From the NCBI RefSeq assembly GCF_900451095.1, contig NZ_UGHV01000001.1, positions 682,001-746,000 of the forward strand: a stretch of 64,000 nucleotides of DNA. Direction: 5' to 3'. The notes below the pieces were generated by a model. The model searched no databases. It had not been told where the DNA came from and saw nothing but the letters and a program-made list of their open reading frames with translations. The DNA comes from Helicobacter canis. GTDB lineage: Bacteria; Campylobacterota; Campylobacteria; Campylobacterales; Helicobacteraceae. Positions 1-8,858 of this stretch are shown here, piece after piece. The stretch's first letter is position 1, and each line of letters begins with the position of its first letter. Made by a program: the position numbers and the translations under genes.

Positions 1-405
1 TATGCCACAGCAGATGGCGTGGTCGTGCTTGTGCAAAACAACGGCAAAACAGGGCTTGGTAATGTGATCAAGCTCACACACTCTTTTGGATTCTCATCAG
101 TCTATGCACACCTTGATACGCTCACGATCAATAAGGGTGATTTCGTGCAAAAGGGGCAAATCATCGGTTACAGCGGCAGTAGTGGTCGCTCTAATGGAGA
201 GAGGTTGTATTATGAAGTGGGATTTTTAGGGACATCGCTTAATCCCGCTACCTATGCGAGCTGGAATTTTGAGAATTTTGATGCGATTTTTCAAAAAGAA
301 GATGGCATTGATTGGAAAAATCTTGTATGGGCGATTGAAGATATTGCCAAGCTACAAACATTGCGCGTAAGCTCTAGCGAGAAGCTCAAAAAAGAGTCTT
401 TATGA
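1..405 (+). CDS. csd2: Csd2-like LytM (M23) cell-shape protein, 5' truncated by window edge
   Basis: The reading frame is open from base 1, so this is the C-terminal 134 residues of a longer protein. It is an M23/LytM fold: the stretches THSFGF, YAHLD and KGQIIGYSGSSG match the intact paralogue that follows. The second metal motif, normally HLHYE, reads RLYYE here, so both histidines are missing and the domain is probably not catalytic. In H. pylori, Csd2 is known as the inactive partner of Csd1, and the order csd2-csd1-ccmA-mfd is the same. The stop overlaps the csd1 start (ATGA), so the two are translationally coupled. The symbol rests on synteny and on the degenerate motif. Confidence 0.85.
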   Translation, partial: YATADGVVVLVQNNGKTGLGNVIKLTHSFGFSSVYAHLDTLTINKGDFVQKGQIIGYSGSSGRSNGERLYYEVGFLGTSLNPATYASWNFENFDAIFQKEDGIDWKNLVWAIEDIAKLQTLRVSSSEKLKKESL

Positions 406-1289
406 TATTTGACCAACGCCTTGTGCTTATGATCACCCATAAGGATGGGAGTAAGTATGTCAATGTCAATATGATTTTTCGCCAGATCACTTTATATGTC
501 TTGCTCTTTTTTCTTAGTGTGGTGTTTTTTATCGCGGTGGCAATTGGCGTGTTTCGATCTGAAATTGCTGATATTAACGCCAAAACTTCGCTCATTGAAG
601 AGCGCAATGAGACAATGCTACTTGGCAATGCGATTTTAAACGATGAGATCAATCAATGCTTGCAAGAAATCTCCATAGCAAGCGATAAAATCGACAACCT
701 TGAAAATGTCATTGGTGTGAATAATATGCCAAATGAGAATCTAGTCGATCGTGTGGATATAGCAAGTATCACAGGTGTGCAAAAAGCGTTTTTTATGAAG
801 TTTATCCCTAATGGCTATCCGCTTGAGTCTTTTTCTAGTATCACAGATCCTTATGGCACGCGTCTGCACCCGGTGCTAAAGGTCGTGCGTCAGCATACAG
901 GCACGGATTTTGGAGCAAGGATTGGCACTTCTGTGTATGCCACAGCTGATGGCGTGGTGGATTGGGCGGATTCTGGCTGGAATGGTGGATATGGAAAATT
1001 AGTCAAGATTACCCATTCATTTGGCTTTAAAACTTATTATGCTCATCTCAATGAGGTTTTAATCAAAGCAGGCTCATTTGTGAAAAAGGGGCAGCTCATA
1101 GCCAAAACGGGGAATTCTGGCGTTAGCACAGGTCCGCATTTGCACTATGAGGTGCGGTTTTTAGAAAAGCCTATCGATCCTATGAATTTTGCTAGGTGGG
1201 ATATGAAGAACTTTGATTCAATTTTTACAAAAGAAAGGAGTATTGCATGGCAATCTTTACTAGCGACGATAAACAACCTAATGGATTAG
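402..1289 (+). CDS. csd1: Csd1 D,D-endopeptidase (LytM/M23), cell shape
   Basis: 295 residues with one N-terminal membrane anchor (about 28-51), a helical, probably coiled-coil stretch (55-105) and a C-terminal M23 domain (about 140-265). The zinc and catalytic residues are all present: H165 and D169 in HTGTDFG, H205/H215, and HLH at 246-248 in GPHLHYEV. In H. pylori Csd1 trims peptidoglycan cross-links with Csd2 and CcmA to give the helical rod. It sits between csd2 (4-nt ATGA overlap) and ccmA (43-nt overlap), so the three are co-translated. Recognition is firm; the endopeptidase activity is taken from the family. Confidence 0.93.
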   Translation: MIFDQRLVLMITHKDGSKYVNVNMIFRQITLYVLLFFLSVVFFIAVAIGVFRSEIADINAKTSLIEERNETMLLGNAILNDEINQCLQEISIASDKIDNLENVIGVNNMPNENLVDRVDIASITGVQKAFFMKFIPNGYPLESFSSITDPYGTRLHPVLKVVRQHTGTDFGARIGTSVYATADGVVDWADSGWNGGYGKLVKITHSFGFKTYYAHLNEVLIKAGSFVKKGQLIAKTGNSGVSTGPHLHYEVRFLEKPIDPMNFARWDMKNFDSIFTKERSIAWQSLLATINNLMD

Positions 1290-1648
1290 GGCAAAAGCCC
1301 GGAGCTGCGACTATCATCGCACAAGGGACAAAAATAAAGGGCGAGATCGATACAGACTGCCACTTGCACATTGATGGCGAAATTGAGGGCAGTATCCGCT
1401 CAAAAAGCACGGTAATGATCGGTAAAAGCGGCTTTGTCAATGGCGAAGTCTATGCCAATAAGCTTATAGTAAGTGGCAAGCTTAAGGGCTTGACAGAGAG
1501 CGAGAGCGTGGAGATCGCTTCACTTGGGCGATTTGAGGGAGTGATAACTTCTACAGAGCTTGTGATCGAGAAAAAAGGCGTGTTCATAGGGGAAAGTAAA
1601 ATCAAAGGGCAAGCAGCCCCAAAGAATGCTCCAAGCAAATCTCTATAG
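1247..1648 (+). CDS. ccmA: Bactofilin CcmA, cell-shape scaffold
   Basis: 133 residues, almost all one bactofilin domain: short beta-strand repeats rich in Gly and Val/Ile (GTKIKGEID, LHIDGEIEGSI, VNGEVYANKLIVSG) that form the right-handed beta-helix of this family. Bactofilins polymerise without nucleotide and position cell-wall enzymes; in Helicobacter CcmA works with Csd1/Csd2. The start is supported by an AAGGAG ribosome site about 7 nt upstream, lying inside the csd1 3' end. Its own 3' end overlaps the mfd start by 23 nt. No unusual features. Confidence 0.93.
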   Translation: MAIFTSDDKQPNGLGQKPGAATIIAQGTKIKGEIDTDCHLHIDGEIEGSIRSKSTVMIGKSGFVNGEVYANKLIVSGKLKGLTESESVEIASLGRFEGVITSTELVIEKKGVFIGESKIKGQAAPKNAPSKSL

Positions 1649-4600
1649 AATCCTTATAGACACATCACCTGCACGGGTGATTTTGTGTAAGGATTATGAA
1701 GAAGCTTTAAGTGCTTATCAAGTCGCGCTCTATACATACAGCGCAAAGCTCTCTACTAAACGCCCGCTGCTTTGCAAGGAAATGCGCCTACGAGTGGGCG
1801 ATGATGTGCGAAGCTTTTTTATCGAATTTGTGGAGAATCTAGCCCAGCTTCGTGCATTTTACGCTGATGAAAACACACTTCTAATCACGCCCATCTCTTC
1901 ACTTATATATCCGCTGCCATCGCAGAAATACTGCCAGAATCTTAGGCTTGCAGTAGGGAAAGACTATCGACTTCAAGAGCTTAAAGACACATTGATCCGC
2001 TATGGATATGAGAGTGTTGATATGATAGAAATGGAGGGAGAGGTGAGCTTCCGCGGGGATATTGTTGATATTTATCCCCCACTTAGTAAGCCCTATCGCA
2101 TTAGCTTTTTTGGTGATGAGTGTGAAGAGATTAGTGTATTTAGCATAGAAACACAGCTTAAAGAGCAAGCTAGAGAAGATAGCCTTACTATACCGCCTGC
2201 TCTTTTTAGCTTGGATTGTGGTGAGTATGAGCGATTGTGCGAGGCGGTGGAGGAGAGTGATTATCAAGTGATGAGCAAAGATATGCTCTCTCTAGGGCTT
2301 TGGTATTTGCCACATAGAGAGCTACTCCCTGCTAGCTACCCTAGTATTTTGACTACAAATGCCGCTAGAGAGCTAGCAGAGATCGTATCTGTGGATCGCG
2401 GAGATGGACTAGAATCCACTTGTGCAGAGCTGGATTCTAGGGCGCAGGATTTTTGGCAGCAAGTGCTTGTGCATATCGCAGAATCTAGAGAGGATTCTAT
2501 GCAAATGCCTGCAATCTTACAAGAGCTAGAATCCTATCGCGATGTCGAGTTTCATTTAGAAGCATTAGAAGCACTGCTAGCCCACCACGCAAGCAAGCGC
2601 ACCACAATTATAGTGCGCAGCAAAAGTGAGCTAGCTGCCATAAGTGCAAAGATTGTGGATTCTAGCAATATTGTAGAATCTAGCGCGGTTGTGCATATTA
2701 GCACGCCTGATGAGCTGATATTAAGCCTAGAATCCACTTTTACACATAGTGCTGCTAAACGACCCAAACGCCCTAAATTTGCCCTAGATGAGCTAAATAT
2801 CGGTGAATATGTCGTGCATAGTGAGTATGGTATAGGGATTTTCAAAGGTATCGTGCAGAATACTATCCTAGGCGTTACGCGTGATTTTATCCATATCCAA
2901 TATTTTGGCGAGGATAAGCTCCTGCTCCCTGTGGAAAATCTCCACACAATTGATCGCTACATCGCTGCAAGTGGCTCTATCCCGGTGATTGATCGACTTG
3001 GTAAAGGAAGCTTTGCAAGACTTAAGGCAAAGGCTAGAGACAAGCTCTTTGCCATAGCGGATTCTATCATCAAGCTTGCTGCTACACGCAATTTGCTGCA
3101 AGGTAGCGTGATTGATACCAAAGCCCCGGAGCTAGCTGTATTCCAGCATAGTGCGGGCTTTGGGCTAACCCCTGATCAAAGCAAAGCCATAGAATCCATT
3201 TTTAGCGATCTTGCAAGTGGGCGTGTGATGGATAGGCTGCTAAGTGGCGATGTGGGCTTTGGCAAGACAGAAGTAGCGATGAATGCAATCTATGCTGTGT
3301 GTAGAAGCGGCTATCAATGCGTGCTTATCGTGCCTACAACACTTCTTAGCGCGCAGCATTTTGCCACACTATCCAAACGCTTTGCGCCCTTTGGGATACA
3401 AGTTGGTCGATATGATCGCTATCTTAGTGCCAAAGAGAAGCGCGAGGTCGCAGAGAGCTTGAAAAATGGCAAGATTTCTGTGGTGGTTGGCACGCATAGT
3501 CTCTTTGGCGCGGAGTTTAGCAAGCTTGGGTTGGTGGTCGTTGATGAAGAGCATAAATTTGGCGTGAAGCAAAAGGAGAGCTTAAAGCAGCTAAGCACAA
3601 ATGTCCATATCCTAAGTATGTCTGCTACACCAATCCCTCGCACACTCAATATGGCTCTATCTCACATAAAGGGTATGAGTCGCCTAGATACACCGCCCAC
3701 TTCGCGCAAGGATTCTCGCACATTTATCAAGCATAAAAGCGATGCCTTGCTCAAAGAAATTATCCAGCGAGAGCTGCGCCGTGGCGGGCAGGTGTTTTAT
3801 CTCTATAACAATATCGCATCTATGCCTGCTATCTATAAGCATTTGCAAGAGCTTTTTCCGGAGCTTGCCATAGCTATGTTGCATTCTCAAGTCAATGCTA
3901 GTGAGAGCGAGCAGATAATGTATGAGTTTGCCTGTGGAAAATATCAAATGCTACTTTGCACTGCCATTATTGAATCAGGCATTCACCTCCCCAATGCCAA
4001 TACCATTATCATCGATGGGGCAGATCGCTTTGGGCTAGCGGATTTACACCAGCTAAGAGGGCGAGTAGGGCGAGGCGATAAGGAGGGGTTTTGCTACTTT
4101 TTGATTGAATCAATGGAGAGTATCACAGAAGATGCGAGCAAAAGACTCCTTGCTTTAGAGCGAAACTCCTACCTAGGCTCTGGGGCTAGTATCGCTTATC
4201 ACGATTTAGAGATTAGAGGGGGTGGGAATCTCATCGGCGAGTCCCAAAGCGGGCATATTAAAAATATCGGCTTTAGCTTGTATTTGAAGCTTTTAGAAGA
4301 TGCGCTTGCTACTTTGAGTAATCAGCCAAGTGCCATAGAGCATAGCCTAGATTTGCGTTTAAATATCAGCGCGTATTTAAGCCCAGATCTCATCACCAGC
4401 GACTCCCTGCGCCTAGAGCTTTATCGCCGCTTATCGCTTGCTAAAGAAGTGCGTGAAGTCATAGATATAGAAGATGAAATCCGCGACCGATTTGGCGCAC
4501 TAGATACACTAAGCCAGAACTTTATCCAGCTTATTATCATAAAGATTCTAGCCACCAAAAAGCGCATTAAATCCATTTTGCATTTTGGGCAAAATATCCA

Positions 4601-4697
4601 AATCACCCTAGAATCCTTAGAAAAGCACAGCATAAAAGCTCCAACTACTGATGATGATTGTGTGCTTGAGAGCTTGCTTGCCTACTTGCGTAGCTAG
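1626..4697 (+). CDS. mfd: Transcription-repair coupling factor Mfd
   Basis: 1023 residues, in the range of epsilonproteobacterial Mfd. It removes RNA polymerase stalled at DNA damage and recruits UvrA (encoded at 54.9 kb in this window). The order is: UvrB-like N-terminal part, RNA-polymerase interaction domain (IGEYVVHSEYGIGIFKGI near 390-410), superfamily 2 translocase with Walker A GDVGFGKT (about 541-548) and DEEH (about 640-643), motif VI in HQLRGRVGRGDKEG, and a C-terminal TRCF domain. It starts inside ccmA, so it belongs to the cell-shape operon. Several copies of the 15-bp dispersed motif lie in the poorly conserved region around residues 260-375. Confidence 0.96.
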   Translation: MLQANLYRILIDTSPARVILCKDYEEALSAYQVALYTYSAKLSTKRPLLCKEMRLRVGDDVRSFFIEFVENLAQLRAFYADENTLLITPISSLIYPLPSQKYCQNLRLAVGKDYRLQELKDTLIRYGYESVDMIEMEGEVSFRGDIVDIYPPLSKPYRISFFGDECEEISVFSIETQLKEQAREDSLTIPPALFSLDCGEYERLCEAVEESDYQVMSKDMLSLGLWYLPHRELLPASYPSILTTNAARELAEIVSVDRGDGLESTCAELDSRAQDFWQQVLVHIAESREDSMQMPAILQELESYRDVEFHLEALEALLAHHASKRTTIIVRSKSELAAISAKIVDSSNIVESSAVVHISTPDELILSLESTFTHSAAKRPKRPKFALDELNIGEYVVHSEYGIGIFKGIVQNTILGVTRDFIHIQYFGEDKLLLPVENLHTIDRYIAASGSIPVIDRLGKGSFARLKAKARDKLFAIADSIIKLAATRNLLQGSVIDTKAPELAVFQHSAGFGLTPDQSKAIESIFSDLASGRVMDRLLSGDVGFGKTEVAMNAIYAVCRSGYQCVLIVPTTLLSAQHFATLSKRFAPFGIQVGRYDRYLSAKEKREVAESLKNGKISVVVGTHSLFGAEFSKLGLVVVDEEHKFGVKQKESLKQLSTNVHILSMSATPIPRTLNMALSHIKGMSRLDTPPTSRKDSRTFIKHKSDALLKEIIQRELRRGGQVFYLYNNIASMPAIYKHLQELFPELAIAMLHSQVNASESEQIMYEFACGKYQMLLCTAIIESGIHLPNANTIIIDGADRFGLADLHQLRGRVGRGDKEGFCYFLIESMESITEDASKRLLALERNSYLGSGASIAYHDLEIRGGGNLIGESQSGHIKNIGFSLYLKLLEDALATLSNQPSAIEHSLDLRLNISAYLSPDLITSDSLRLELYRRLSLAKEVREVIDIEDEIRDRFGALDTLSQNFIQLIIIKILATKKRIKSILHFGQNIQITLESLEKHSIKAPTTDDDCVLESLLAYLRS

Positions 4698-4725
4698 ATT
4701 TCACAATGCCTTTATCTAGACTCTC

Positions 4726-4731
4726 TATAAT
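4726..4731 (+). promoter_or_regulatory. -10 box TATAAT for the PepSY-type gene
   Basis: A perfect TATAAT lies 21 nt before the ATG at 4753, followed by an AAAAGGAG ribosome site. It separates this gene from the mfd operon. No clear -35 is seen, which is usual for Helicobacter vegetative promoters. Confidence 0.55.
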
Positions 4732-4752
4732 CACGCAAAAAGGAGTCGCCAA

Positions 4753-5352
4753 ATGACTAGCGCAACAAAGCCTACCAAGATGATTAGCAAAAAGACTTGG
4801 ATGAAAATCCACACATATTTAAGCTTATTTTTTTTGCCATTTGCACTGATTTATGCGATAACAGGTGTTGGATATATTTTTGATCTGCGGCAGGATTTTG
4901 GCGCGAAAGTCTTTGAGCTAGAGCTAGAATCTATGCCCAAAAAAGGCGAAGAGCAAAACTTGCTACTTGAGCTTTTAGCCAAACATCATCTAAAAATCCC
5001 ACCAAATACGGAAGTGAAGCTTATCAAGGGTAATCCTAGCATTGGCAATGTAGCATATAGCGCGACAATCAGTAGGGGCAAAGATGGGAAGCCTACCTTT
5101 AGGGTGGTGGAGAGAAGCTGGTATGGGGTTTTGCTGCTTATGCATAAATCTAGCGGAAGCAAGTTTGAGCTAGGGTCGTTTAAATTTTCTGCATTTGATA
5201 TATTGGCGATAGGCTTTGGCATATCGCTTTTACTATTTTATCTATCTGGCTTGATTGTCACTTCCTTTTGCAAGCGCGATAGAGTCGTGAGCTTTGCTAT
5301 TTTGGGAGGTGGGGTTATTGTGTGTGTTTGTGCGATTTATGTGAGCCTCTAG
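4753..5352 (+). CDS. PepSY-associated membrane protein
   Basis: 199 residues. TM1 spans about 20-44 (opening KIHTYLSLFFLPFALIYAIT, a PepSY_TM-type signature with a conserved His and Thr-Gly), followed by a roughly 100-residue soluble domain containing a second short motif (SWYGVLLLMHKSSG), then TM2 (about 149-172) and TM3 (about 178-198). This topology fits the short PepSY-associated TM proteins often found with iron or haem uptake systems, but there is no such neighbour here, so the role is open. It has its own promoter and a strong AAGGAG site. The family call is by pattern only. Confidence 0.6.
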   Translation: MTSATKPTKMISKKTWMKIHTYLSLFFLPFALIYAITGVGYIFDLRQDFGAKVFELELESMPKKGEEQNLLLELLAKHHLKIPPNTEVKLIKGNPSIGNVAYSATISRGKDGKPTFRVVERSWYGVLLLMHKSSGSKFELGSFKFSAFDILAIGFGISLLLFYLSGLIVTSFCKRDRVVSFAILGGGVIVCVCAIYVSL

Positions 5353-5367
5353 CCCACAGATAATCGC

Positions 5368-5910
5368 TTATTGTTTGGATAAAAAGACCGAGGGATCAAA
5401 TCGCTCAAAATCCACGCCCGTGTCTGTGTGCTTGGCTTTGCCAAATAAACTCTCATCACAAATTGCCTGCGACAATGTGCTTAGTGTCTGTGTGATCTCG
5501 CTAGATTTATCCTGGATATAGCCGATAAACCCAGCAAAATCTCCGCGCTCTAGCAGTGGCATAGGCGATGGATTTTCAAACTCTATACTCTGTGTGCCGA
5601 CTTTGGCACTAAGCATAGAGTCAAACAGCTCATTACCCATAAATTTACACTGCGCTACTTGCTCGTTGATTTGATAGATGATTAGGTGATCTTGCACCTC
5701 ATCATTGCCTAGCCCATTGGCAGAATCTAGCATTTTTTTGTAGGTATTTTTAAGCACTTGCAATGCACCTGTTAGCTCATTGGCACTTTTTATACTCTCG
5801 CCAAAGTTTTGGATCCTCTGCGTTTTGCACAAGGGGATTTGCATTTTTTGAGTTAGTCCAAACTCTCCTACATACTTTTTAAAGGTTTCTAATATGTCTT
5901 TTTGCTGCAT
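5368..5910 (-). CDS. Flagellar FliS export co-chaperone homologue (HP1076-like)
   Basis: 180 residues, predicted mainly helical, no signal peptide and no membrane segment. Three observations support the call: it is next to csd4 in divergent orientation (HP1076 and HP1075 are neighbours in H. pylori); the central part (GESIKSANELTGALQVLKNT) has the helical character of the HP1076 family; and a textbook sigma-54 promoter precedes it (5943-5956), as expected for a mid-class flagellar gene. HP1076 binds the flagellin chaperone FliS and helps flagellin export. The homology is from memory of the family, not from a search. The convergent neighbour ends 15 nt away. Confidence 0.6.
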   Translation of the reverse strand: MQQKDILETFKKYVGEFGLTQKMQIPLCKTQRIQNFGESIKSANELTGALQVLKNTYKKMLDSANGLGNDEVQDHLIIYQINEQVAQCKFMGNELFDSMLSAKVGTQSIEFENPSPMPLLERGDFAGFIGYIQDKSSEITQTLSTLSQAICDESLFGKAKHTDTGVDFERFDPSVFLSKQ

Positions 5911-5942
5911 AGCACACTCCTAAGTGGTTTAGGATAGGTGAA

Positions 5943-5956
5943 GCATTTTTTGTTCC
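5943..5956 (-). promoter_or_regulatory. Sigma-54 (RpoN) promoter, GG-N10-GC
   Basis: On the minus strand the sequence reads GGAACAAAAAATGC: GG, exactly ten bases, GC, with the AAC and T-GC positions of the Helicobacter/Campylobacter RpoN consensus and a TTTA lead-in. It lies 33 nt before the ATG of the HP1076-like gene, leaving room for a start site about 12 nt downstream of GC. RpoN controls hook, basal-body and minor flagellin genes in this group. Confidence 0.75.
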
Positions 5957-6002
5957 CTAAAGTGTTGTGGCGTATATGGGGCTTGGCTTTGTAAGATTTT
6001 GT

Positions 6003-6008
6003 TATAAT
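6003..6008 (+). promoter_or_regulatory. -10 box TATAAT for csd4
   Basis: TATAAT 28 nt upstream of the csd4 ATG, in the divergent spacer shared with the flagellar co-chaperone homologue. So a vegetative and a sigma-54 promoter face away from each other in about 120 bp. Confidence 0.65.
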
Positions 6009-6036
6009 CACAGCTATTTTTTTATCAAGGATAGCG

Positions 6037-7974
6037 ATGCGGTTTGTTTGGCTTTGGGTTTGTTTTACGGCGGTGCTTTGTGCAAAGACATTGCGCCCTA
6101 TTGATTTTGAGATTGTCAAAAAAGAGGTATCAAAATCCCCTACATTATTGATCATTGGAGGGATACAAGGCGATGAGCCCGGCGGCTTTAATGCGACAAA
6201 TATTTTTCTCAATCACTACACGATCAAAAATGGCAGCGTCTGGGTAGTCCCTGTGCTAAATCCACATTCTATGCTACTAAATCATCGTGGAATCTATGAT
6301 GATATGAATCGCAAGTTTGCACTCATCAACCCAAACGATCCTGAAAAGCCACTGATAGAGCATATCAAAAGCGTCATCAAAGAAGACCAAGTCCAAGCTG
6401 TGCTGCATTTACACGATGGGAGTGGGTATTATCGCCCAAGCTTTGAAAGCACACTTGCTAATCCAAATCGCTGGGGAAACTGCACGGTGATCGATCAAGT
6501 TACCTTAGAAGGCGTGAAATTTGGCGAGCTAGAATCTATCGCAAACGCAATGATCGCGCATATCAACGCACATTTACTAGCCCCAATCCACCGCTATCAT
6601 TTGCACAACACCCAAACCGCTGAAAAAGACAAAGAAATGCAAAAAGCCCTGACCTTTTATGCGATCAATCAAGGCAAGCCCGGCTATGCCAATGAAGCGA
6701 GCAAGGAGCTTAATGTCGCCCAGCGCGTGTATTATCATTTGCTAGCTATTGACGCGCTTTTGACACAAATGGGCATAGAGTTTGAGCGGGATTTCACGCT
6801 AAGCCCACAAAATGTGCAAAAAGCCATCAAAGATCGCTCCCAGACCTTTGCCCTTGAAAATCTCCCTGAAATGCCACTTTTTGGCTTGCGTCCTGTGCTT
6901 GCTAGCTTCCCTATCCCCAAAGGCAAAAAAGCTAGTGAAATCACCATTATTTCAAACAACAAGATTCTAGGGCTTTTGCCTAGGGATAATGCACTAGTGC
7001 TGAAATATGGCAATAATGTGATGACCAAAATCCTCCCCAAACGCGTGGAGCTTTATCAAGGATCAATCAAGCCCCTAGAATCCACAATCGACAAGCAAGC
7101 ACGAAAAATCTCTGTGGGCGAGCGCGTGCAAATAGCGCGTGAGATAAGCCTACCTAGCACAATAACACTTGATGATAAGCACACGATGCATTTGCGCGTG
7201 GTGGGGCTTGTAGGGAAGGATCCTAGCCACATCACAAAGGCTTCTCTCAACCAAAATGCGAGCCTTGATACAGCCGGCAAGCTCTATCGCGCAGAAATCT
7301 ATATCCAAGAGAAGCTAGAGCCTAGCAATACGCAAGAAAAAGTGGATTCTAGCAAAGATCATAAAGTGGATCTAGACTCTGCTGCTGCACTTCCGCGCGT
7401 GCGTGTAAATGTCAATCTAGCCAATATCCGCACGCAAGCAAAAGTGGATTCTAGTGTCGCTGGTATGGTGCGATGGGGGAGGGAGCTAGAGGTGCTTGAT
7501 AGCATAGAATCCACACAGGGCAAGTGGCTCAAGGTGCGCTATATTTATACAAATGGCACACAAGGGCGTGAGGTTGTAGGCTATATCCTTGCAAACCTTA
7601 CAAAGCCAAATGATAGCTCCAAGATCGCGCAAGTGCGTGTCAATCTAGCACATATCCGCCAAGAGCCAAGTATCAATGCCAATATCGTGGCAAAAGCACC
7701 GCGCGGGAGAGTGATGGAGGTGCGATCTACCACAACAGGGCTAGATTCTACGCAAAATGCCAATACAGAGCAATGGGCGCACATCCATTATGTTTATAGT
7801 GCTAATGGATTAAAGCGCGAGATCAATGGCTATATCCTTGCAAGCTTGCTTGAGCCATTAGAATCTAGTAAGCCACAAGCTCCTAGTGTGCCAAAGCCCA
7901 AAGCCCAAAGAGCCTATAAAGAATACTTTGGCGGTATGATATTGCTTGATTTTGCCAATAACAATGCGCAATGA
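6037..7974 (+). CDS. csd4: Csd4 D,L-carboxypeptidase with two extra C-terminal SH3-like domains
   Basis: 645 residues with an N-terminal signal peptide (1-16). The M14-like domain carries the unusual Csd4 zinc set: Q44 and E47 in GGIQGDEPG, H126 in LHLHDG, and general base E220 in YANEAS, each two residues before the published H. pylori positions Q46, E49, H128 and E222. Csd4 trims peptidoglycan tripeptides to dipeptides and so sets helical twist. H. pylori Csd4 is about 440 residues; here about 200 extra residues hold two bacterial SH3-type repeats (about 465-525 and 535-615, each with VRVN-LA-IR and GYILA-L). Linkers carry three copies of the dispersed 15-bp motif (KVDSS). The stop overlaps the next start (ATGA). 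Confidence 0.9.
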   Translation: MRFVWLWVCFTAVLCAKTLRPIDFEIVKKEVSKSPTLLIIGGIQGDEPGGFNATNIFLNHYTIKNGSVWVVPVLNPHSMLLNHRGIYDDMNRKFALINPNDPEKPLIEHIKSVIKEDQVQAVLHLHDGSGYYRPSFESTLANPNRWGNCTVIDQVTLEGVKFGELESIANAMIAHINAHLLAPIHRYHLHNTQTAEKDKEMQKALTFYAINQGKPGYANEASKELNVAQRVYYHLLAIDALLTQMGIEFERDFTLSPQNVQKAIKDRSQTFALENLPEMPLFGLRPVLASFPIPKGKKASEITIISNNKILGLLPRDNALVLKYGNNVMTKILPKRVELYQGSIKPLESTIDKQARKISVGERVQIAREISLPSTITLDDKHTMHLRVVGLVGKDPSHITKASLNQNASLDTAGKLYRAEIYIQEKLEPSNTQEKVDSSKDHKVDLDSAAALPRVRVNVNLANIRTQAKVDSSVAGMVRWGRELEVLDSIESTQGKWLKVRYIYTNGTQGREVVGYILANLTKPNDSSKIAQVRVNLAHIRQEPSINANIVAKAPRGRVMEVRSTTTGLDSTQNANTEQWAHIHYVYSANGLKREINGYILASLLEPLESSKPQAPSVPKPKAQRAYKEYFGGMILLDFANNNAQ

Positions 7975-8777
7975 TACTAGAATCCACAAAATCACCATTT
8001 AAAGTGCTAGAAAATGCGGAGTGGCACACATATAGAGCCTACATAATCCGCACCTTTGCAGGGGAATTTTGCTTGCGTGCAATTATGGATTTTGGAGAGA
8101 TGCCTAGTCTTGTTGGTATTGAGAGTCAAGCTAGGGTGCTGCAAGAAAATACCTCGGCGTTTTTAGCTGGGAAGCAGGCGTTGCACGCGCTGTTGTTTGG
8201 GGCTAGGGGCTGTGGCAAAAGCTCTTTAATCAAGGCGACCTTGCTACCCTATTTGCTAGATTCTAGCTCGCCTTTGCGTGTGCTAGAGCTTGATAGCAAG
8301 GATATTTGCTTGCTGCCTTTGGTGTTTGATAGCCTGCGTGATTTGCCATATCGCTTTATTGTCTTTTGCGATGATATAGCATTCAATCAAGGCGATCCAA
8401 GCTACAAAAGCCTAAAAAGCACTTTGCAAGGCTCGCTTGAAGCAAGGGCTAGCAATATCTTGCTCTATGCTACCTCTAATCTCCGCAGGCTACTAGAATC
8501 CACTTCCTTGCGTGCAGGCAGTAGCCTTCCCCCAAGCAATGAGCTAGTCCAAGAAGAGCTGGCTTTAAGCGAGCGATTTGGCTTGCAGATTGGATTCTAT
8601 GATATTGGCACACAAGAATATCTAGCACATATCGCACGGCTTTTAGATGATGAAACGATTTTGTTAGAAGCAAGCCCTGTGCGACAGAGCGCGCTTAATT
8701 TTGCTGCTAAAATCGGTGGCAGAAATGCGCGTATAGCTGAAGAGTTTGCCATAGCGTGGCGCAACAAAAGCCTATAA
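7971..8777 (+). CDS. DUF815-type AAA+ ATPase
   Basis: 268 residues. Walker A is GARGCGKSS (77-85); Walker B is FIVFCDDI with D134/D135; ATSNLRR near 165-171 is a sensor-1-type strand. The pattern (region before the P-loop with GIESQ and a short lid with EYL) fits the DUF815 family, whose function is not established. The start overlaps csd4 by 4 nt, so it is probably co-translated with it. The first codons (ILEST) are a copy of the dispersed motif, so translation could instead begin at a later ATG such as the one before DFGEMPS. Confidence 0.75.
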   Translation: MILESTKSPFKVLENAEWHTYRAYIIRTFAGEFCLRAIMDFGEMPSLVGIESQARVLQENTSAFLAGKQALHALLFGARGCGKSSLIKATLLPYLLDSSSPLRVLELDSKDICLLPLVFDSLRDLPYRFIVFCDDIAFNQGDPSYKSLKSTLQGSLEARASNILLYATSNLRRLLESTSLRAGSSLPPSNELVQEELALSERFGLQIGFYDIGTQEYLAHIARLLDDETILLEASPVRQSALNFAAKIGGRNARIAEEFAIAWRNKSL

Positions 8778-8858
8778 AACTAGAATCCAAAAAAGCAAGA
8801 GAAAAGCAAAAAGCAGGAAATACAAGAATACACAAGCAAGCCCCCCTCCATACTCCCC

